This document shows positions 19,569 through 28,425 of a DNA stretch of 28,448 nt, piece by piece. Source of the DNA: a virus; the IMG/VR virus record IMGVR_UViG_3300042881_003253, positions 1 to 28,448 of that record; one strand, 5' to 3'. The translations under genes were made by a program, and so were the position numbers. Each line of letters opens with the position of its first letter. Position 1 is the stretch's first letter. The notes under the pieces were generated by a model. It saw nothing but the letters and a program-made list of their open reading frames with translations, had not been told where the DNA came from and made no database searches.

Positions 19569-20792
19569 TCAGGCCTTCGCGAGGCGACCCACGAACTCCG
19601 GAGCGTGGTTGCTCACACCGAACCGGGTGTTCGCGACGTAGAGCACCTGGCGGTTCCGCATCAGGATCTCGCGGCCCGCTTCGATCTCGAGGCCGCTATC
19701 CTTCAGGCCGATCGCCGTCGACATCGCGAAGTCGCCGTAGAGGGCGAGCGTCGTGGAGGGGAGACCCTTCACGAGGTAGACCGGAGCACCGAAGATCGTC
19801 GGCACGACCCGGCCGCCGCCGACCGTGAGGGTCGTCTGCTGAGCGGACCAGATCTTCATCAGGTCGACCCAGCCGGCACGCGAGCAGACCCAGGAGGCGG
19901 TCCCCATCGCGGCCTCGTCGACCTTACCCACCACGTCGGCCAGGTTCGCGAGGCTCGTCGCCGTGGAGCCGGCCGCCACGGTGATCGTGTTGCCAGCCGC
20001 GACGCCAGCCGCGAGGCCGCCGATCGTCGGGTTCGACGCTTGGCCCGCGAGCCAGAGGGAGTCCATCTTCTGAGCGTAGGCCAGAGCGAACCGCTCGGCC
20101 ACGAGGCCGGCCACGTCGAGCGGCGAGTCTTCGATCAGGCTTCGCGAGATCGCGACCGAGCCACGCATCTCGTACATGGTCAGGGCACCGACCGAGGACA
20201 CAAGGTCCTGATCGGTCGTCGCGGTCCCTTCGGCCACGAGCGACGCGGTCGCGTCGCCGACCTTCGGGAAGTCGATCTTCTGGCCGCGGGGCCGGACGAC
20301 CGTCGCGAGCTGAAGAGCGACCGACGCGTACTGGAGCCGGTTGACGATCGCGCCGTACAGCTCCTTATAGACGTACTCGGCTCCGATCCCGTCGTAGGTG
20401 CTAGAGGTCTCGCCCATCGCTCGGGTCTCGCCCGTGTAGAGGGCCTTCAGGTACGAGCCGACGGCCTCGGCAGCACGCCGCGAGCTGAAGAGCTTGATCC
20501 CGCTCCGCACGTCGGCGGGCTCCTGGAAGTCTTCGACGGCAGCCTTCTCGGCAACCTTCGGCGACGAGGCCGAGCCGGTCACCTTCCGGAGGCCGGCGAG
20601 CTTCTCGTCGAGGTCACGCTCCGAGCCGGCGTCCTTCGACACGATGTCGGCCTTCGCGATCAGGCCCGCGAGTCGCTCCTCGATCCGGGTCCGCTCCTCG
20701 TCGTTCGAGGGCTCGACCGAGCGGAGGGTCTCGATCTCGGTGGCGATCTGGGCGGCTTCGTCCTGGAGGCGAGCGAGTCGGGGCGACGGCAT
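19569..20792 (-). CDS. Major capsid protein, HK97 fold
   Basis: 407 residues, ATG at 20792. Residues 1-~75 are a charged coiled coil (RLARLQDEAAQIATEIETLR, RIEERLAGLIAKADI), the N-terminal scaffold (delta) domain that the prohead protease removes. The body reads YVYKELYGAIVNRLQYASVALQLATVVRPRGQKIDFPKV, EGTATTDQDL, SVAISRSLIEDSPLDVAGLV, TASWVCSRAGWVDLMKIWS, TIFGAPVYLVKGLPSTTLALYGDF: classical HK97-type capsid. It is separated from the protease gene by seven genes, which is unusual since they normally adjoin. Followed by a strong hairpin. Confidence 0.93.
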   Translation of the reverse strand: MPSPRLARLQDEAAQIATEIETLRSVEPSNDEERTRIEERLAGLIAKADIVSKDAGSERDLDEKLAGLRKVTGSASSPKVAEKAAVEDFQEPADVRSGIKLFSSRRAAEAVGSYLKALYTGETRAMGETSSTYDGIGAEYVYKELYGAIVNRLQYASVALQLATVVRPRGQKIDFPKVGDATASLVAEGTATTDQDLVSSVGALTMYEMRGSVAISRSLIEDSPLDVAGLVAERFALAYAQKMDSLWLAGQASNPTIGGLAAGVAAGNTITVAAGSTATSLANLADVVGKVDEAAMGTASWVCSRAGWVDLMKIWSAQQTTLTVGGGRVVPTIFGAPVYLVKGLPSTTLALYGDFAMSTAIGLKDSGLEIEAGREILMRNRQVLYVANTRFGVSNHAPEFVGRLAKA

Positions 20793-20889
20793 GGGGAGTC
20801 CCTTCGTGTTCGTGTGGTGTCCTTACCGACCATCACGATATGAGAGGCCGCCGCGGCAGAATCTCGCGGAGCGTTCTACGGTAGGACGG

Positions 20890-21186
20890 TCAGCGACACG
20901 TCCCCGACGTGCATGTCTTCGCACGCTCCGCGACGCATCGCGGGCACTTACAGCCGCAGCGTTGCTCGATCCGTCCGTCGGGCTTCCAGACTCCGCGGAC
21001 GCACGTCTTCCCGCAGTCGCAGTCCTGCGGCGTCGGCGACGGCGGAGCCGGAGCGTCGACGAGCATCGAAGCCCGAGCGGCCGACACGGCCGCGGCGGCC
21101 TTCGGGGCCTCGAGGTCGACGGACCTCGGGTCCGACGAGAGCCAGACCAGGAAGGCGACAAACACGTTCCAGATTCCGGAGAGCAT
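20890..21186 (-). CDS. Small membrane-anchored Cys-rich protein
   Basis: 98 residues, ATG at 21186 in an ATGA overlap. N-terminal hydrophobic helix (LSGIWNVFVAFLVWLSS), Ala/Pro linker, then a C-terminal domain with nine Cys (DCDCGKTC, QRCGCKCPRC, KTCTSGTC). The spacing suggests metal binding or a disulfide knot. It could be a single-span lysis or envelope protein. The family is not known to me. Confidence 0.65.
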   Translation of the reverse strand: MLSGIWNVFVAFLVWLSSDPRSVDLEAPKAAAAVSAARASMLVDAPAPPSPTPQDCDCGKTCVRGVWKPDGRIEQRCGCKCPRCVAERAKTCTSGTCR

Positions 21187-21443
21187 CACCAGCCCCTTCC
21201 GTTGTGGATGATCGGATAGCCGTCGTCTCCGACGTTCGCGGACCTGGCGACGTGGTGGTCGGGCTGCGGCTCCTCGGGAGGCTTCTCGGCCAGGAGGGCG
21301 ACCCAGAGCAGGCTCCGAGCGGCCCTGGCGATCCACCGCACGACCGGCCGGTCGGCGGGCTTCGGCGTAATGTCATTCGACGAAGCCAGCCAGTAGCCGA
21401 CGACCAGGGCGACAGCGACGGCGGCGAGCGTGCGGCGATCCAT
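21186..21443 (-). CDS. Small single-span membrane protein
   Basis: 85 residues, ATG at 21443 preceded by GAGG. The hydrophobic segment RTLAAVAVALVVGYWLASS (about residues 3-22) is followed by a second weaker hydrophobic stretch WIARAARSLLWVALLAE. The end is polar (HVARSANVGDDGYP). Size and topology are possible for a holin or spanin-like protein; this is inference from the neighbouring peptidase gene. Confidence 0.65.
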   Translation of the reverse strand: MDRRTLAAVAVALVVGYWLASSNDITPKPADRPVVRWIARAARSLLWVALLAEKPPEEPQPDHHVARSANVGDDGYPIIHNGRGW

Positions 21444-21450
21444 GGGATCC

Positions 21451-22581
21451 TCACGGGGCGAGTGTGAACGTGTGCGGAGCGAACCAGTCGGCGATCGTTT
21501 CGGGCGGGGCCGGCGTGAGCCAGTTTCCGTTGTGGAGATCGCGCCAGCCGAAGCCACTGACCGAGCCGACCGCGAATGAGTCCTTCGCCCGGAGCATCGA
21601 TTCCACGACGGGCCGCGTCACCCAGAACGAGCCGTCCGGCTGATCGGCCGGAAACTTTCCGCGATAGGTGATCCATCGGGGTCCCCAGCTATTCAAACAC
21701 AGGAGAGCGTCCGACGGTGATCCGTTTTTCTGGTAGCGGACCGCGACGAAACACATCTGGTGTGCCCACTGCCCGGACGCGGCCGCGTAGCCCTGAGCGT
21801 CGGTCGTGCTCGCGAAGCCTTGCATCGAAGCCACAGGCACGGGGAATCCGGCCTCGATCGCGGCGGCAGCCTCGGCCCAGGTGGTCACGAGCGCGACATG
21901 GGCGGCCGGGTGCTTCTTCGCGATCGCGTCGAGCTTCCCGCCGTCTCCCTGGCCGCCACATCCATAGGCTCCCCACTCCTTCGCTCGGTTCGCGGAGTAG
22001 GCAGAGAGGTCGTAGCGGTCGAACTTCTCGCGGTAGACGACGCCCCAGTCGCGGACGAACCGAGCGGCCGCGGCCCCATACGATCCGTCGGAGTAGCCGC
22101 CGACCGGCGACGAGCCGTCACCTGATCGGCCGCGGGCCTCGACGCGAGAGCCTCCATAGATTGCCTCAGTGCTCGGGAACGACGGAGGCTCCGCGAGTCG
22201 GCCTGTCTCCCAGTCGACGGCCTGGGCGATCCACACACCGTGAGCCCAGCCCCAGGAAACACAATCCCCGATCCCCTGGCGTTCGCAGACCCAGGGCTTA
22301 CCGTAGCGGGCCAGGTGAGCGCGAACCGCGGAGCGATAGAGGAACGTGTCGACGCCTTTCGCCTCGCGGACCGTCTCGGCTCCGGCGTCGCGAAACAGCG
22401 GCTGGGGCAGCTCCGCGAGGAATCGCTCGACTCCCTGCGGGTCTGGACGGTAGCCGAAGTTTTCGTCGCCCGGCCAGCCGGCAGGGCCGGGGCCTCGGCC
22501 GAGGCCGGCGACAATCGCGGCGGCCGCGAGCCCCAGGAGCAGAGCGACGGCGAGCCAGCGGAGAGCGTTAGCGGGAGGCAT
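21451..22581 (-). CDS. Papain-like cysteine peptidase (C1 family) with N-terminal membrane segment
   Basis: 376 residues from ATG 22581; a GTG at 22605 is an alternative. Residues 6-27 (ALRWLAVALLLGLAAAAIVAGL) are a signal peptide or anchor, so the enzyme is exported. Catalytic elements of papains are present: Q102 (oxyanion hole) and C107 in RQGIGDCVSWGWAHG, H274 in QWAHQMCFVAV, and N297 in LLCLNSWGP. The region between (SPVGGYSDGSYGAAAARFV...) also fits the C1 fold. It is clearly a protease rather than a muralytic enzyme. Its place in the head gene block with small membrane proteins suggests a lysis role or cleavage of an envelope protein; a virion-processing role is another possibility. 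Confidence 0.88.
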   Translation of the reverse strand: MPPANALRWLAVALLLGLAAAAIVAGLGRGPGPAGWPGDENFGYRPDPQGVERFLAELPQPLFRDAGAETVREAKGVDTFLYRSAVRAHLARYGKPWVCERQGIGDCVSWGWAHGVWIAQAVDWETGRLAEPPSFPSTEAIYGGSRVEARGRSGDGSSPVGGYSDGSYGAAAARFVRDWGVVYREKFDRYDLSAYSANRAKEWGAYGCGGQGDGGKLDAIAKKHPAAHVALVTTWAEAAAAIEAGFPVPVASMQGFASTTDAQGYAAASGQWAHQMCFVAVRYQKNGSPSDALLCLNSWGPRWITYRGKFPADQPDGSFWVTRPVVESMLRAKDSFAVGSVSGFGWRDLHNGNWLTPAPPETIADWFAPHTFTLAP

Positions 22582-23116
22582 CGGCGGCAGCCCTCGCGAT
22601 TTCACGGTAGGCCGCGACCCACGCGGACCGCTGGGCCGGCGTCAGCGGACCGCCGGACGTGCCGGCCGTCGCGTCCAGGTGTTGTTTGATCGCCTCGCGG
22701 GCTCGCGGGTGCTTCTCGCCCAGCGAGACGCCGCGACATCGCAGCTCGCGGGCACGCTGCCGCAGATCGTCGACGGCGACTCCGGTCCGGATCAGCGGCT
22801 CGGCCTGCATCGAATCCCATTCGATCTCTGAGGCCAGCTCCTCCATCAGGGCCGAGACGGTCGCGGCGTCGGCCGAGGCGTCGGGGCCGACGAACGTCCC
22901 GCGGAGGCTGAAGCCGGGGGCCGGGCCGGGGGCCGGCTGCGGCGTCGGGGTCGGTGGAGCGGACGAGCCCCACGCGAACGCGGCCGCCGCGAGCAGGGCA
23001 GCCCCGACGACGTGTCGCCGTTCGAGGGTCGGCAGCGACACGTCGCCGATGTACTTGGTGAACTTGTCGCCGGCGAACGCATAAGCCGCGGCAGCGATCA
23101 GGAGGGCGACGATCAT
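22568..23116 (-). CDS. Membrane protein of unknown function
   Basis: 182 residues, ATG at 23116 in an overlap with the preceding stop. Two hydrophobic segments at the N-terminus (MIVALLIAAAAYAFAG; HVVGAALLAAAAFAWG around residues 35-50) are followed by a Pro-rich hinge (PPTPTPQPAPGPAPG) and a soluble helical C-terminal domain (about residues 70-182). Two-span N-terminus with soluble tail fits an inner-membrane or holin-like protein. The gene overlaps the peptidase gene by 14 nt, hinting at coordinated expression. Confidence 0.62.
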   Translation of the reverse strand: MIVALLIAAAAYAFAGDKFTKYIGDVSLPTLERRHVVGAALLAAAAFAWGSSAPPTPTPQPAPGPAPGFSLRGTFVGPDASADAATVSALMEELASEIEWDSMQAEPLIRTGVAVDDLRQRARELRCRGVSLGEKHPRAREAIKQHLDATAGTSGGPLTPAQRSAWVAAYREIARAAADASR

Positions 23117-23490
23117 CGGGCGAGCCTCACGAGCGGAAGGAGCTGCTCGATCACGCCGCCCGCGAGAGCCAGGACGAGCGACCGGACGGCCGGACGGGCG
23201 ACGAGCCAGATCGGATAGAGCGTCACCGGGACCGCGTAGTCGGCGACCGCGTCGAAGAGCCGGGCGACCGCGTCAAGGGCGAGGGCCTTCTTCTCCTTCC
23301 CGGAGAGCGTCGCCACGGAGTCGAGGGCCGAGACGACAAGCCGAAGGAGCGCGAGGAGCATCTCGCCGAACTCCGACCAGGTCAGGCCGTCGGCGGCCGC
23401 GACCTTCGCGGACGCGATGAACGTCGTGATCTTGTCGAGGAGGCCCGGCTGGTCGACCGCCTTGGTGATCGGAATCGTTGCGATGCTCAT
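23113..23490 (-). CDS. Holin-like candidate: helical hydrophobic protein
   Basis: 125 residues from ATG 23490 in an ATGA overlap. The central part is helical (MLLALLRLVVSALDSVATL), then KEKKALALDAVARLF, and the C-terminus has YPIWLVARPAVRSLVLALAGGVIEQLLPLV. Hydrophobic stretches are amphipathic rather than clear membrane spans. It is a candidate for a holin or a membrane-associated helper given its neighbours; I do not recognise a family. Confidence 0.58.
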   Translation of the reverse strand: MSIATIPITKAVDQPGLLDKITTFIASAKVAAADGLTWSEFGEMLLALLRLVVSALDSVATLSGKEKKALALDAVARLFDAVADYAVPVTLYPIWLVARPAVRSLVLALAGGVIEQLLPLVRLAR

Positions 23491-23639
23491 CGTTTTCGTC
23501 TCCACACCTGGGCGGCCGGCACGACCTGGCGGCGACGCTGCCGGCAGGTCTGACACTCGACATATCGGACCTGGCGGTCGCCGGCCCGCTTGCTCGACTC
23601 GACGCGGCAGCGGCCGCCGCAGGTCGTGCAGAGGCTCAT
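23487..23639 (-). CDS. Zinc-ribbon micro-protein
   Basis: 50 residues. Two CxxC pairs: LCTTCGGRC and VECQTCRQRRR, plus a basic tail. It is a minimal zinc ribbon. The ATG at 23639 overlaps the preceding stop (ATGA) and its own stop overlaps the next start (ATGA), so both ends are coupled, which supports that it is a real gene despite its length. Confidence 0.72.
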   Translation of the reverse strand: MSLCTTCGGRCRVESSKRAGDRQVRYVECQTCRQRRRQVVPAAQVWRRKR

Positions 23640-24142
23640 GTTTTCGTCCCGACGAGGACCATGTCGTAGGTGGCCGCCAGCGTGTTGCCGGAGATCGAAT
23701 ACGCGATCACCTTGTCGATCGGAGTCGCCGTCGCGGAGCCCTCGACATTCGACACGCCGACCGACCAGAGCAGGACGCCGCCCGGATGGACCTCGGCGCT
23801 CCAGTAGGGAGTCGACGACGAGTCGGCGAGCATGATCCCGAGGAACTGGGCCGCGCTTGTGTTCTTCACATAGATCAGTCGGACCTTGTCGATCGACGCG
23901 GTGTAGGTCGTGCCCGACTGGGTCGGCACCGTCACCGACGACAGCGTGGTCGTATCGGTCCCGGAGGTGGCGACGCTGCCCGACTTCCTGATGTAGATAT
24001 TCGCCTGGCTCGCGCCGGTCCCGTTCGCGAAGGCGATATTCTCCAGCACGACGGACGAGTCCGACACGGCCCCGACGGTGAGCGTGTTGGTCAGATCGCA
24101 GTCGATCCGGAGGAGTCCGGAAACGGTCAGAGCGGAAGGCAT
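23636..24142 (-). CDS. Beta-rich protein, possible head decoration or fibre
   Basis: 168 residues, ATG at 24142, 12 nt behind the protease stop. Ser/Thr/Val-rich, beta-like (GLLRIDCDLTNTLTVGAVSDSSVVLENIAF, TTTLSSVTVPTQSGTTYTASIDKVRLIYVKNTSAAQFLGIML, VHPGGVLLWSVGVSNV). This pattern is typical of an immunoglobulin- or jelly-roll-like virion protein. With the position between protease and capsid, a decoration protein is a reasonable guess, but no family is recognised. Confidence 0.65.
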   Translation of the reverse strand: MPSALTVSGLLRIDCDLTNTLTVGAVSDSSVVLENIAFANGTGASQANIYIRKSGSVATSGTDTTTLSSVTVPTQSGTTYTASIDKVRLIYVKNTSAAQFLGIMLADSSSTPYWSAEVHPGGVLLWSVGVSNVEGSATATPIDKVIAYSISGNTLAATYDMVLVGTKT

Positions 24143-24154
24143 AGCGTCCTCGTG

Positions 24155-25138
24155 TTAGCCGGCGTTGATTCGCATTCGGGCGACGGCGGCCGCGGCGGCA
24201 GCCTTCGATCCAGCGAGTGTCGAGACCTTGAACGAGCGAGCCGAAGGAGCCGGGGCCGCCACGATTCCCTCGGGGTAGTCGTCGACCCACACGTCGACCG
24301 CGATCCCAGCCTGGGCGGCCGCGTCGCGCTTCTGGGTGTCGGCCCCGCACAGGATCAGGTCGCCGACCTCGAGGTCCGCGAACGCGAGCCGCAGCTCCTC
24401 GCGGTTTTCGTCGGTCGCCTCGCGTCGCGAGATACAGACGACGCGGTTCCCGGCGGCCGTCGCCATGTTGACGAACGAACGCCAGAGGCCAGGGGCCGCG
24501 GTGAACGTCCGGTCGTAGTCGAGCGAGATCACGAGCCCGCGGCCCTCGGCCCTGTGGTGGACGAGCCCTCGGGCTTCGCGCCAGGCCGACAGGGACCGAA
24601 GGCCGACGGAACTATTGGGATACGCGGCGTGTGTTACGGGGCTAACGTCAAAGATCGCCGCGTCGGTGATCGTCCTGGTGACGTTGCCGGCGGGATCCTC
24701 GTCCCAGGTCTCGCCTCGAGGATCGGGCAGTGAGAACGCGAAAGACGAGCCGAAGATATAGCCTTCCCTGATTAGAGGAAGGACCTCGGCAGTCGTCGGC
24801 GTGCCGACCGGAGGGGTCGCCCGGAACACGAGCCCCTTCTCGTTCTCCTGGATCTGGAGTGTGCCGTTCGTCGTCCGGCCGAGGACGGCGGAATCCATGT
24901 GATTGTATTTCGCGACAACGTCGGCAGCGCCTCGCGGATCGTTCGGCGAGCGGTCGAGCCACTTCCGGAACGCTCCGGGCATAAAACGCTCTTTGAAGCC
25001 TCCGAGATCGACGCTCCATTTGTTCCATGGGGGAGCCATGCCGACGATCTGCGGCCGGCCGTCGTCGCGGGTCTCCAGCCGCAGCTCGACATCAGGGTCG
25101 CCAGCCTGCGCCAGATAGCGGGTCTCAACTTGCGACAT
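24155..25138 (-). CDS. Prohead protease fused to a HAD-like phosphatase domain
   Basis: 327 residues from ATG 25138 (GGAGG upstream). Residues 1-~190: HK97-type prohead protease with the H80 motif (KYNHMDSAVLGRT), the S131/S132 motif (GYIFGSSFAFSLP) and the conserved DVSPVTHAAYPNS. It cuts the capsid scaffold domain during maturation. Residues ~200-300: a second domain with all four HAD motifs: DYDRT (D207, D209), S237 in CISRRE, K270 in TQKRDAAAQAG and DD 286-287 in VWVDDYPEG. The two parts are in one reading frame with no break. HAD substrate unknown: nucleotide 5'-phosphatase or another phosphomonoesterase are options. Confidence 0.9.
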   Translation of the reverse strand: MSQVETRYLAQAGDPDVELRLETRDDGRPQIVGMAPPWNKWSVDLGGFKERFMPGAFRKWLDRSPNDPRGAADVVAKYNHMDSAVLGRTTNGTLQIQENEKGLVFRATPPVGTPTTAEVLPLIREGYIFGSSFAFSLPDPRGETWDEDPAGNVTRTITDAAIFDVSPVTHAAYPNSSVGLRSLSAWREARGLVHHRAEGRGLVISLDYDRTFTAAPGLWRSFVNMATAAGNRVVCISRREATDENREELRLAFADLEVGDLILCGADTQKRDAAAQAGIAVDVWVDDYPEGIVAAPAPSARSFKVSTLAGSKAAAAAAVARMRINAG

Positions 25139-26714
25139 CGTTCTCGCCTCCGTCCATGGGGTCCGCTGACAGATCCGAGACTCGCTTCCCGACCGTGAAC
25201 TCGGTCGCCTGCCCGTCTTCGTGAATCCGAATCGAGGCGGCCGGCGAGTCGGGCGACGCGGAGATTGCGAAGGGCGACCCTTCGACACCGAGGACGCCGT
25301 CCGTCATCAGGTGCTCGATCGTTCCCTCGCCGCCGTCGAAGTAGACGTATTGGCCGAGAGTGAACCCGCCGGCCTGGTCGACGCTCTCGCCGTTAGGTTC
25401 GAGGTCTGGGGACTCGGTCTCGGCCACTGCCGCCGGCGGATCGCCTCCGGCGGCCCCGGCCTGAGCGGCCGCGGCGTCGAGCGTCGAGAAGCCGAGCTGG
25501 ACGAAGGTCTGATTCGCGGCCGGAGTGTCGAGGAGGTCGAAGTCCTCGCGGTCGCGGATCTCGTTTGGCGTGATCGCCCCCATGTTCCAGAGCGATTGGT
25601 ACAAGGCCGCCCGGCCGGCCGTGTCGGCCCGGAGGATCCCGCGAGTGTCGAGCTTCGCGTATACGTCCTCCCCGTAGACCGGCTGGAGGGCCATGTCGAT
25701 CGGGCTTTCCATTCGGCGAGCCCATGGAAGCAAACACCAAACCTGCGCGGAGAGATGCTCCTGCTCGACCGTCGAATATTTATTCATCTTCGCGTCGCCG
25801 AGGAGCGTCGAAGGGACGCCCCAGTGACGGCACACGTCAGGCAGGATCGCGTCCCGCAGCTCTTGAAACTGCGACGCCTCCATCGAGTTTGAGTCGATCG
25901 GCTTCAGTCGCGTCTTCTTCGGGAGGACGGCGGCCTTCCCGCGGTTCTCGGCTCCGCCGTAGACCTGGTGGAGCGACTCGCGAAGAGCGTCGACCGCTTC
26001 GTCGGGGATCCGCTCGTCGGTCTCGAGGACCATGTCGGGCCGGGCGGAGTTGTCCCAGAACGCGGTCGCCGCGGTGTCGAGTTTCTGAGCCAGGCGGATC
26101 GAGGTCGCGCACATCTCGGCCGGAGCATGGCCGACGATTCCATTGTCGGAGATCCACTTCCAGTGGAGGACCTGCTCCTGTGGGATCGTCTCCCAGACGC
26201 CGCGGTCCGTCCAGAACTTGTACGACAGCGAGTAGTCGTCGAACTGCTCGACTTTCACCCGCGACGGGTGCATGGGCACGAGCTGCGACATCCAGCCGCG
26301 GTCGCCGGAGAGGATCCTGGCGTAGCCGTTCCCGTGGAGGGCCGCCCAGTAGGCTTGCAGCAGGTAGAAATCAAACGCCGACTGCCAGCGGTTTGGCCGC
26401 TTGCGGAGCGTGTAGGCGGCCGGGATGTCGGCCTTCTCGCGGCGACCGTCGGGCCGCTGCCGCATGATCTGCACAGGGCAGATCGCGACGGCCTGAGCGA
26501 TCCAACGGACGACGCCGAAGATCGAGCTGACGCGGATCGCGGTCTCGGGTCCGATGTTCCCCGGAGAGATCGCTCCGAACGCGTAGGGCGACCCGAGCGA
26601 TGTCGACCGAAACGAGATAACGCGAGCGGCCGCGGCGGCCTTCGCCGGGGAGCGGCGGCGGCTGCCGCGGCCTCCATTGGCGGTCGGCTTGCGGCTGGGC
26701 TTCTTTTCGGGCAC
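25125..26714 (-). CDS. Portal protein
   Basis: 529 residues from GTG 26714, supported by GAGG upstream and by the end of the gene before. ISPGNIGPETAIRVSSIFGVVRWIAQAVAICPVQIMR, RPNRWQSAFDFYLLQAYWAALHGNGYARI, and IPQEQVLHWKWISDNG..., GVPSTLLGDAKMNKYSTVEQEHLSAQVWCLLPWARRMESPIDMAL identify the HK97-type portal (phage_portal family). The last ~90 residues (GFTLGQYVYFDGGEGTIEHLMTDGVLGVEG...) are an extra beta-rich C-terminal part beyond the usual core. The portal forms the dodecameric DNA entry vertex. Overlaps the protease start by 14 nt. Confidence 0.9.
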   Translation of the reverse strand: MPEKKPSRKPTANGGRGSRRRSPAKAAAAARVISFRSTSLGSPYAFGAISPGNIGPETAIRVSSIFGVVRWIAQAVAICPVQIMRQRPDGRREKADIPAAYTLRKRPNRWQSAFDFYLLQAYWAALHGNGYARILSGDRGWMSQLVPMHPSRVKVEQFDDYSLSYKFWTDRGVWETIPQEQVLHWKWISDNGIVGHAPAEMCATSIRLAQKLDTAATAFWDNSARPDMVLETDERIPDEAVDALRESLHQVYGGAENRGKAAVLPKKTRLKPIDSNSMEASQFQELRDAILPDVCRHWGVPSTLLGDAKMNKYSTVEQEHLSAQVWCLLPWARRMESPIDMALQPVYGEDVYAKLDTRGILRADTAGRAALYQSLWNMGAITPNEIRDREDFDLLDTPAANQTFVQLGFSTLDAAAAQAGAAGGDPPAAVAETESPDLEPNGESVDQAGGFTLGQYVYFDGGEGTIEHLMTDGVLGVEGSPFAISASPDSPAASIRIHEDGQATEFTVGKRVSDLSADPMDGGENDVAS

Positions 26715-26775
26715 GGGCGGCGACCTCGTGGACGGTGCCCGCCAATATCCCAGCGGCCTGCCGGGCAGAATCTCG

Positions 26776-28425
26776 CTACAGGACGCGGATCCGCCACTCG
26801 TCGAGGCTCCGGCCGGAGCCCGTGTCCTCGTCGGTCGACGCGAGGGCGAGCCCATTCACGAGGGCGGCGACGCCGTCGATCTTCTCCGTCGATTTCGCCT
26901 TGTCCGGTTTAATCATCCCTGTGGGATCGGTGTAGACACAGCAATTGTTCGCGTTCCACTGTGCCACGGGATTCGCTCCCGTGCGGAGTCGCTTCTCGAC
27001 GACCAGGGCCTCGAGGAGTTTGCATGGCGAGTTGAGCGTCGACGTTTTTTGCGCTATGTCCTTCGTCGTGATCCCTTCACGCTGGAGCAGCGTCTCGAGG
27101 GCTCCGGCCTGCCAGGGGTCGCAGCCGACGGCCTTGATCTCGTGGGTCTCGCCATACGCGATGATGTCGCGAGCGACGCTCTCGTGATCGAGCCGGTGTC
27201 CGTCGGTGACGGTCACCCAGCCGTCGCGGATCCAGGAGTCGTAGGGGATCCCTTCGCGGACGCGGTCGGCCACGGTCTCGCGTGGTACCCAGTATTTCCA
27301 CTCGACCGAATAGGAGCCGTCGGATTCTTTGAACACGAACGCGGCCGCCGTCATGTCGAGATTCGACGCCAGGTCGACGCCGACCCAGCACGGCCGTCCC
27401 TCGGTCGGATCGAGCGGACCGGCGGAGCAGGCCGACCAGTCGAGAGGCGGGACGAACCATCGCGAGTCGCCGGCCTGCCAGACGTTCAGCGAGTAGCGGA
27501 GGAACTTCGACATCTTCCGCGGGTCGGTCGTCGCGTCCTGGTAGTCGGCCGCGAACTCGTCCTCGGGGAACGCGATCCCCATCGAAGGGTTCGCCTTCCG
27601 CCAGACCTTCGGGTCGGAGAAGTCGTCGTCCTCGTCGGCCGCGTAGATCAGACCGTAGAAGGTCGGGTTCGCCTTCGGATCCTTGATCACCAGCTCGCAG
27701 TCCTGCCACCAACGCCAGCCGATCCCGTTTCGATCGGAGCCCGCCGTCGAGATCGAGATCACGAGACCGTTTGCCGTGCCACGGGTCGCGTAGATCAACG
27801 CGTCGACCAGATCCGGCGAGCGGAAACTATGGATCTCGTCGAGGATCACCGATCCGTTCAGGCCTTCGTTCCGCCACGAGTCGGAGGACAGGCAGCGGAT
27901 TTCCTTCCCGGTCTCGCGGTTCCGGATGATGCTCCGCGAGTCGACGACCTCGAGGCGCTTCGATAGTTGCGGGCTCGCCTCGACCGACTGCCGGACCATG
28001 CGGTACATCGTCCGAGCCTGGAGGCGGTCGTTCGCCGCGAGGAACACGTCCTGGGCCGGAGCGTGGCAGGTCGCCATGTACTGGGCGAGCTGCGACATCA
28101 GGCTCGACTTTCGGTTCTTCTTCGGGACGAAGATCCCGGCGCGACGGAACCGGAGGCGGCCGTCTGGTCGACGCCAGCCGAAGAGCGGACGAAGGACCTT
28201 CTCGGCCTGCCACTCGATCAGCTCGATCCGCTTCGGATCTCCGCCGCGTTCGTCTGGGTGTCGACACAGCCCCTGGACGAAGTCGACAGGGGCCTGGGCC
28301 GCGTCCTCGTCCCACTTGTAGCCTGGCAGATACTCCGGCCGCTTCTTCGGGTCGAGCGGCTTACCCGCGGACGGAGAGCTTCGCGAGGATCGCGGCTTCG
28401 GGGTCGTCTTCTTCCGCTTCGCCAT
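26776..28425 (-). CDS. terL: Terminase large subunit
   Basis: 549 residues, ATG at 28425 behind GGAGG. The ATPase domain has FVPKKNRKSSLMS (variant Walker A), SVILDEIHSFRS (Walker B with catalytic E) and GLVISISTAGSDRNG. The nuclease domain has WVGVDLASNLDMTA and later EKIDGVAALVNGLALA. The layout is that of the Terminase_1 family used by HK97-like phages. It cuts and pumps DNA into the procapsid. A Lys/Arg-rich N-terminal tail precedes it (AKRKKTTPKPRSS). The small subunit should be right of the window. The 61 bp up to the portal gene contain only its RBS. Confidence 0.95.
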   Translation of the reverse strand: MAKRKKTTPKPRSSRSSPSAGKPLDPKKRPEYLPGYKWDEDAAQAPVDFVQGLCRHPDERGGDPKRIELIEWQAEKVLRPLFGWRRPDGRLRFRRAGIFVPKKNRKSSLMSQLAQYMATCHAPAQDVFLAANDRLQARTMYRMVRQSVEASPQLSKRLEVVDSRSIIRNRETGKEIRCLSSDSWRNEGLNGSVILDEIHSFRSPDLVDALIYATRGTANGLVISISTAGSDRNGIGWRWWQDCELVIKDPKANPTFYGLIYAADEDDDFSDPKVWRKANPSMGIAFPEDEFAADYQDATTDPRKMSKFLRYSLNVWQAGDSRWFVPPLDWSACSAGPLDPTEGRPCWVGVDLASNLDMTAAAFVFKESDGSYSVEWKYWVPRETVADRVREGIPYDSWIRDGWVTVTDGHRLDHESVARDIIAYGETHEIKAVGCDPWQAGALETLLQREGITTKDIAQKTSTLNSPCKLLEALVVEKRLRTGANPVAQWNANNCCVYTDPTGMIKPDKAKSTEKIDGVAALVNGLALASTDEDTGSGRSLDEWRIRVL

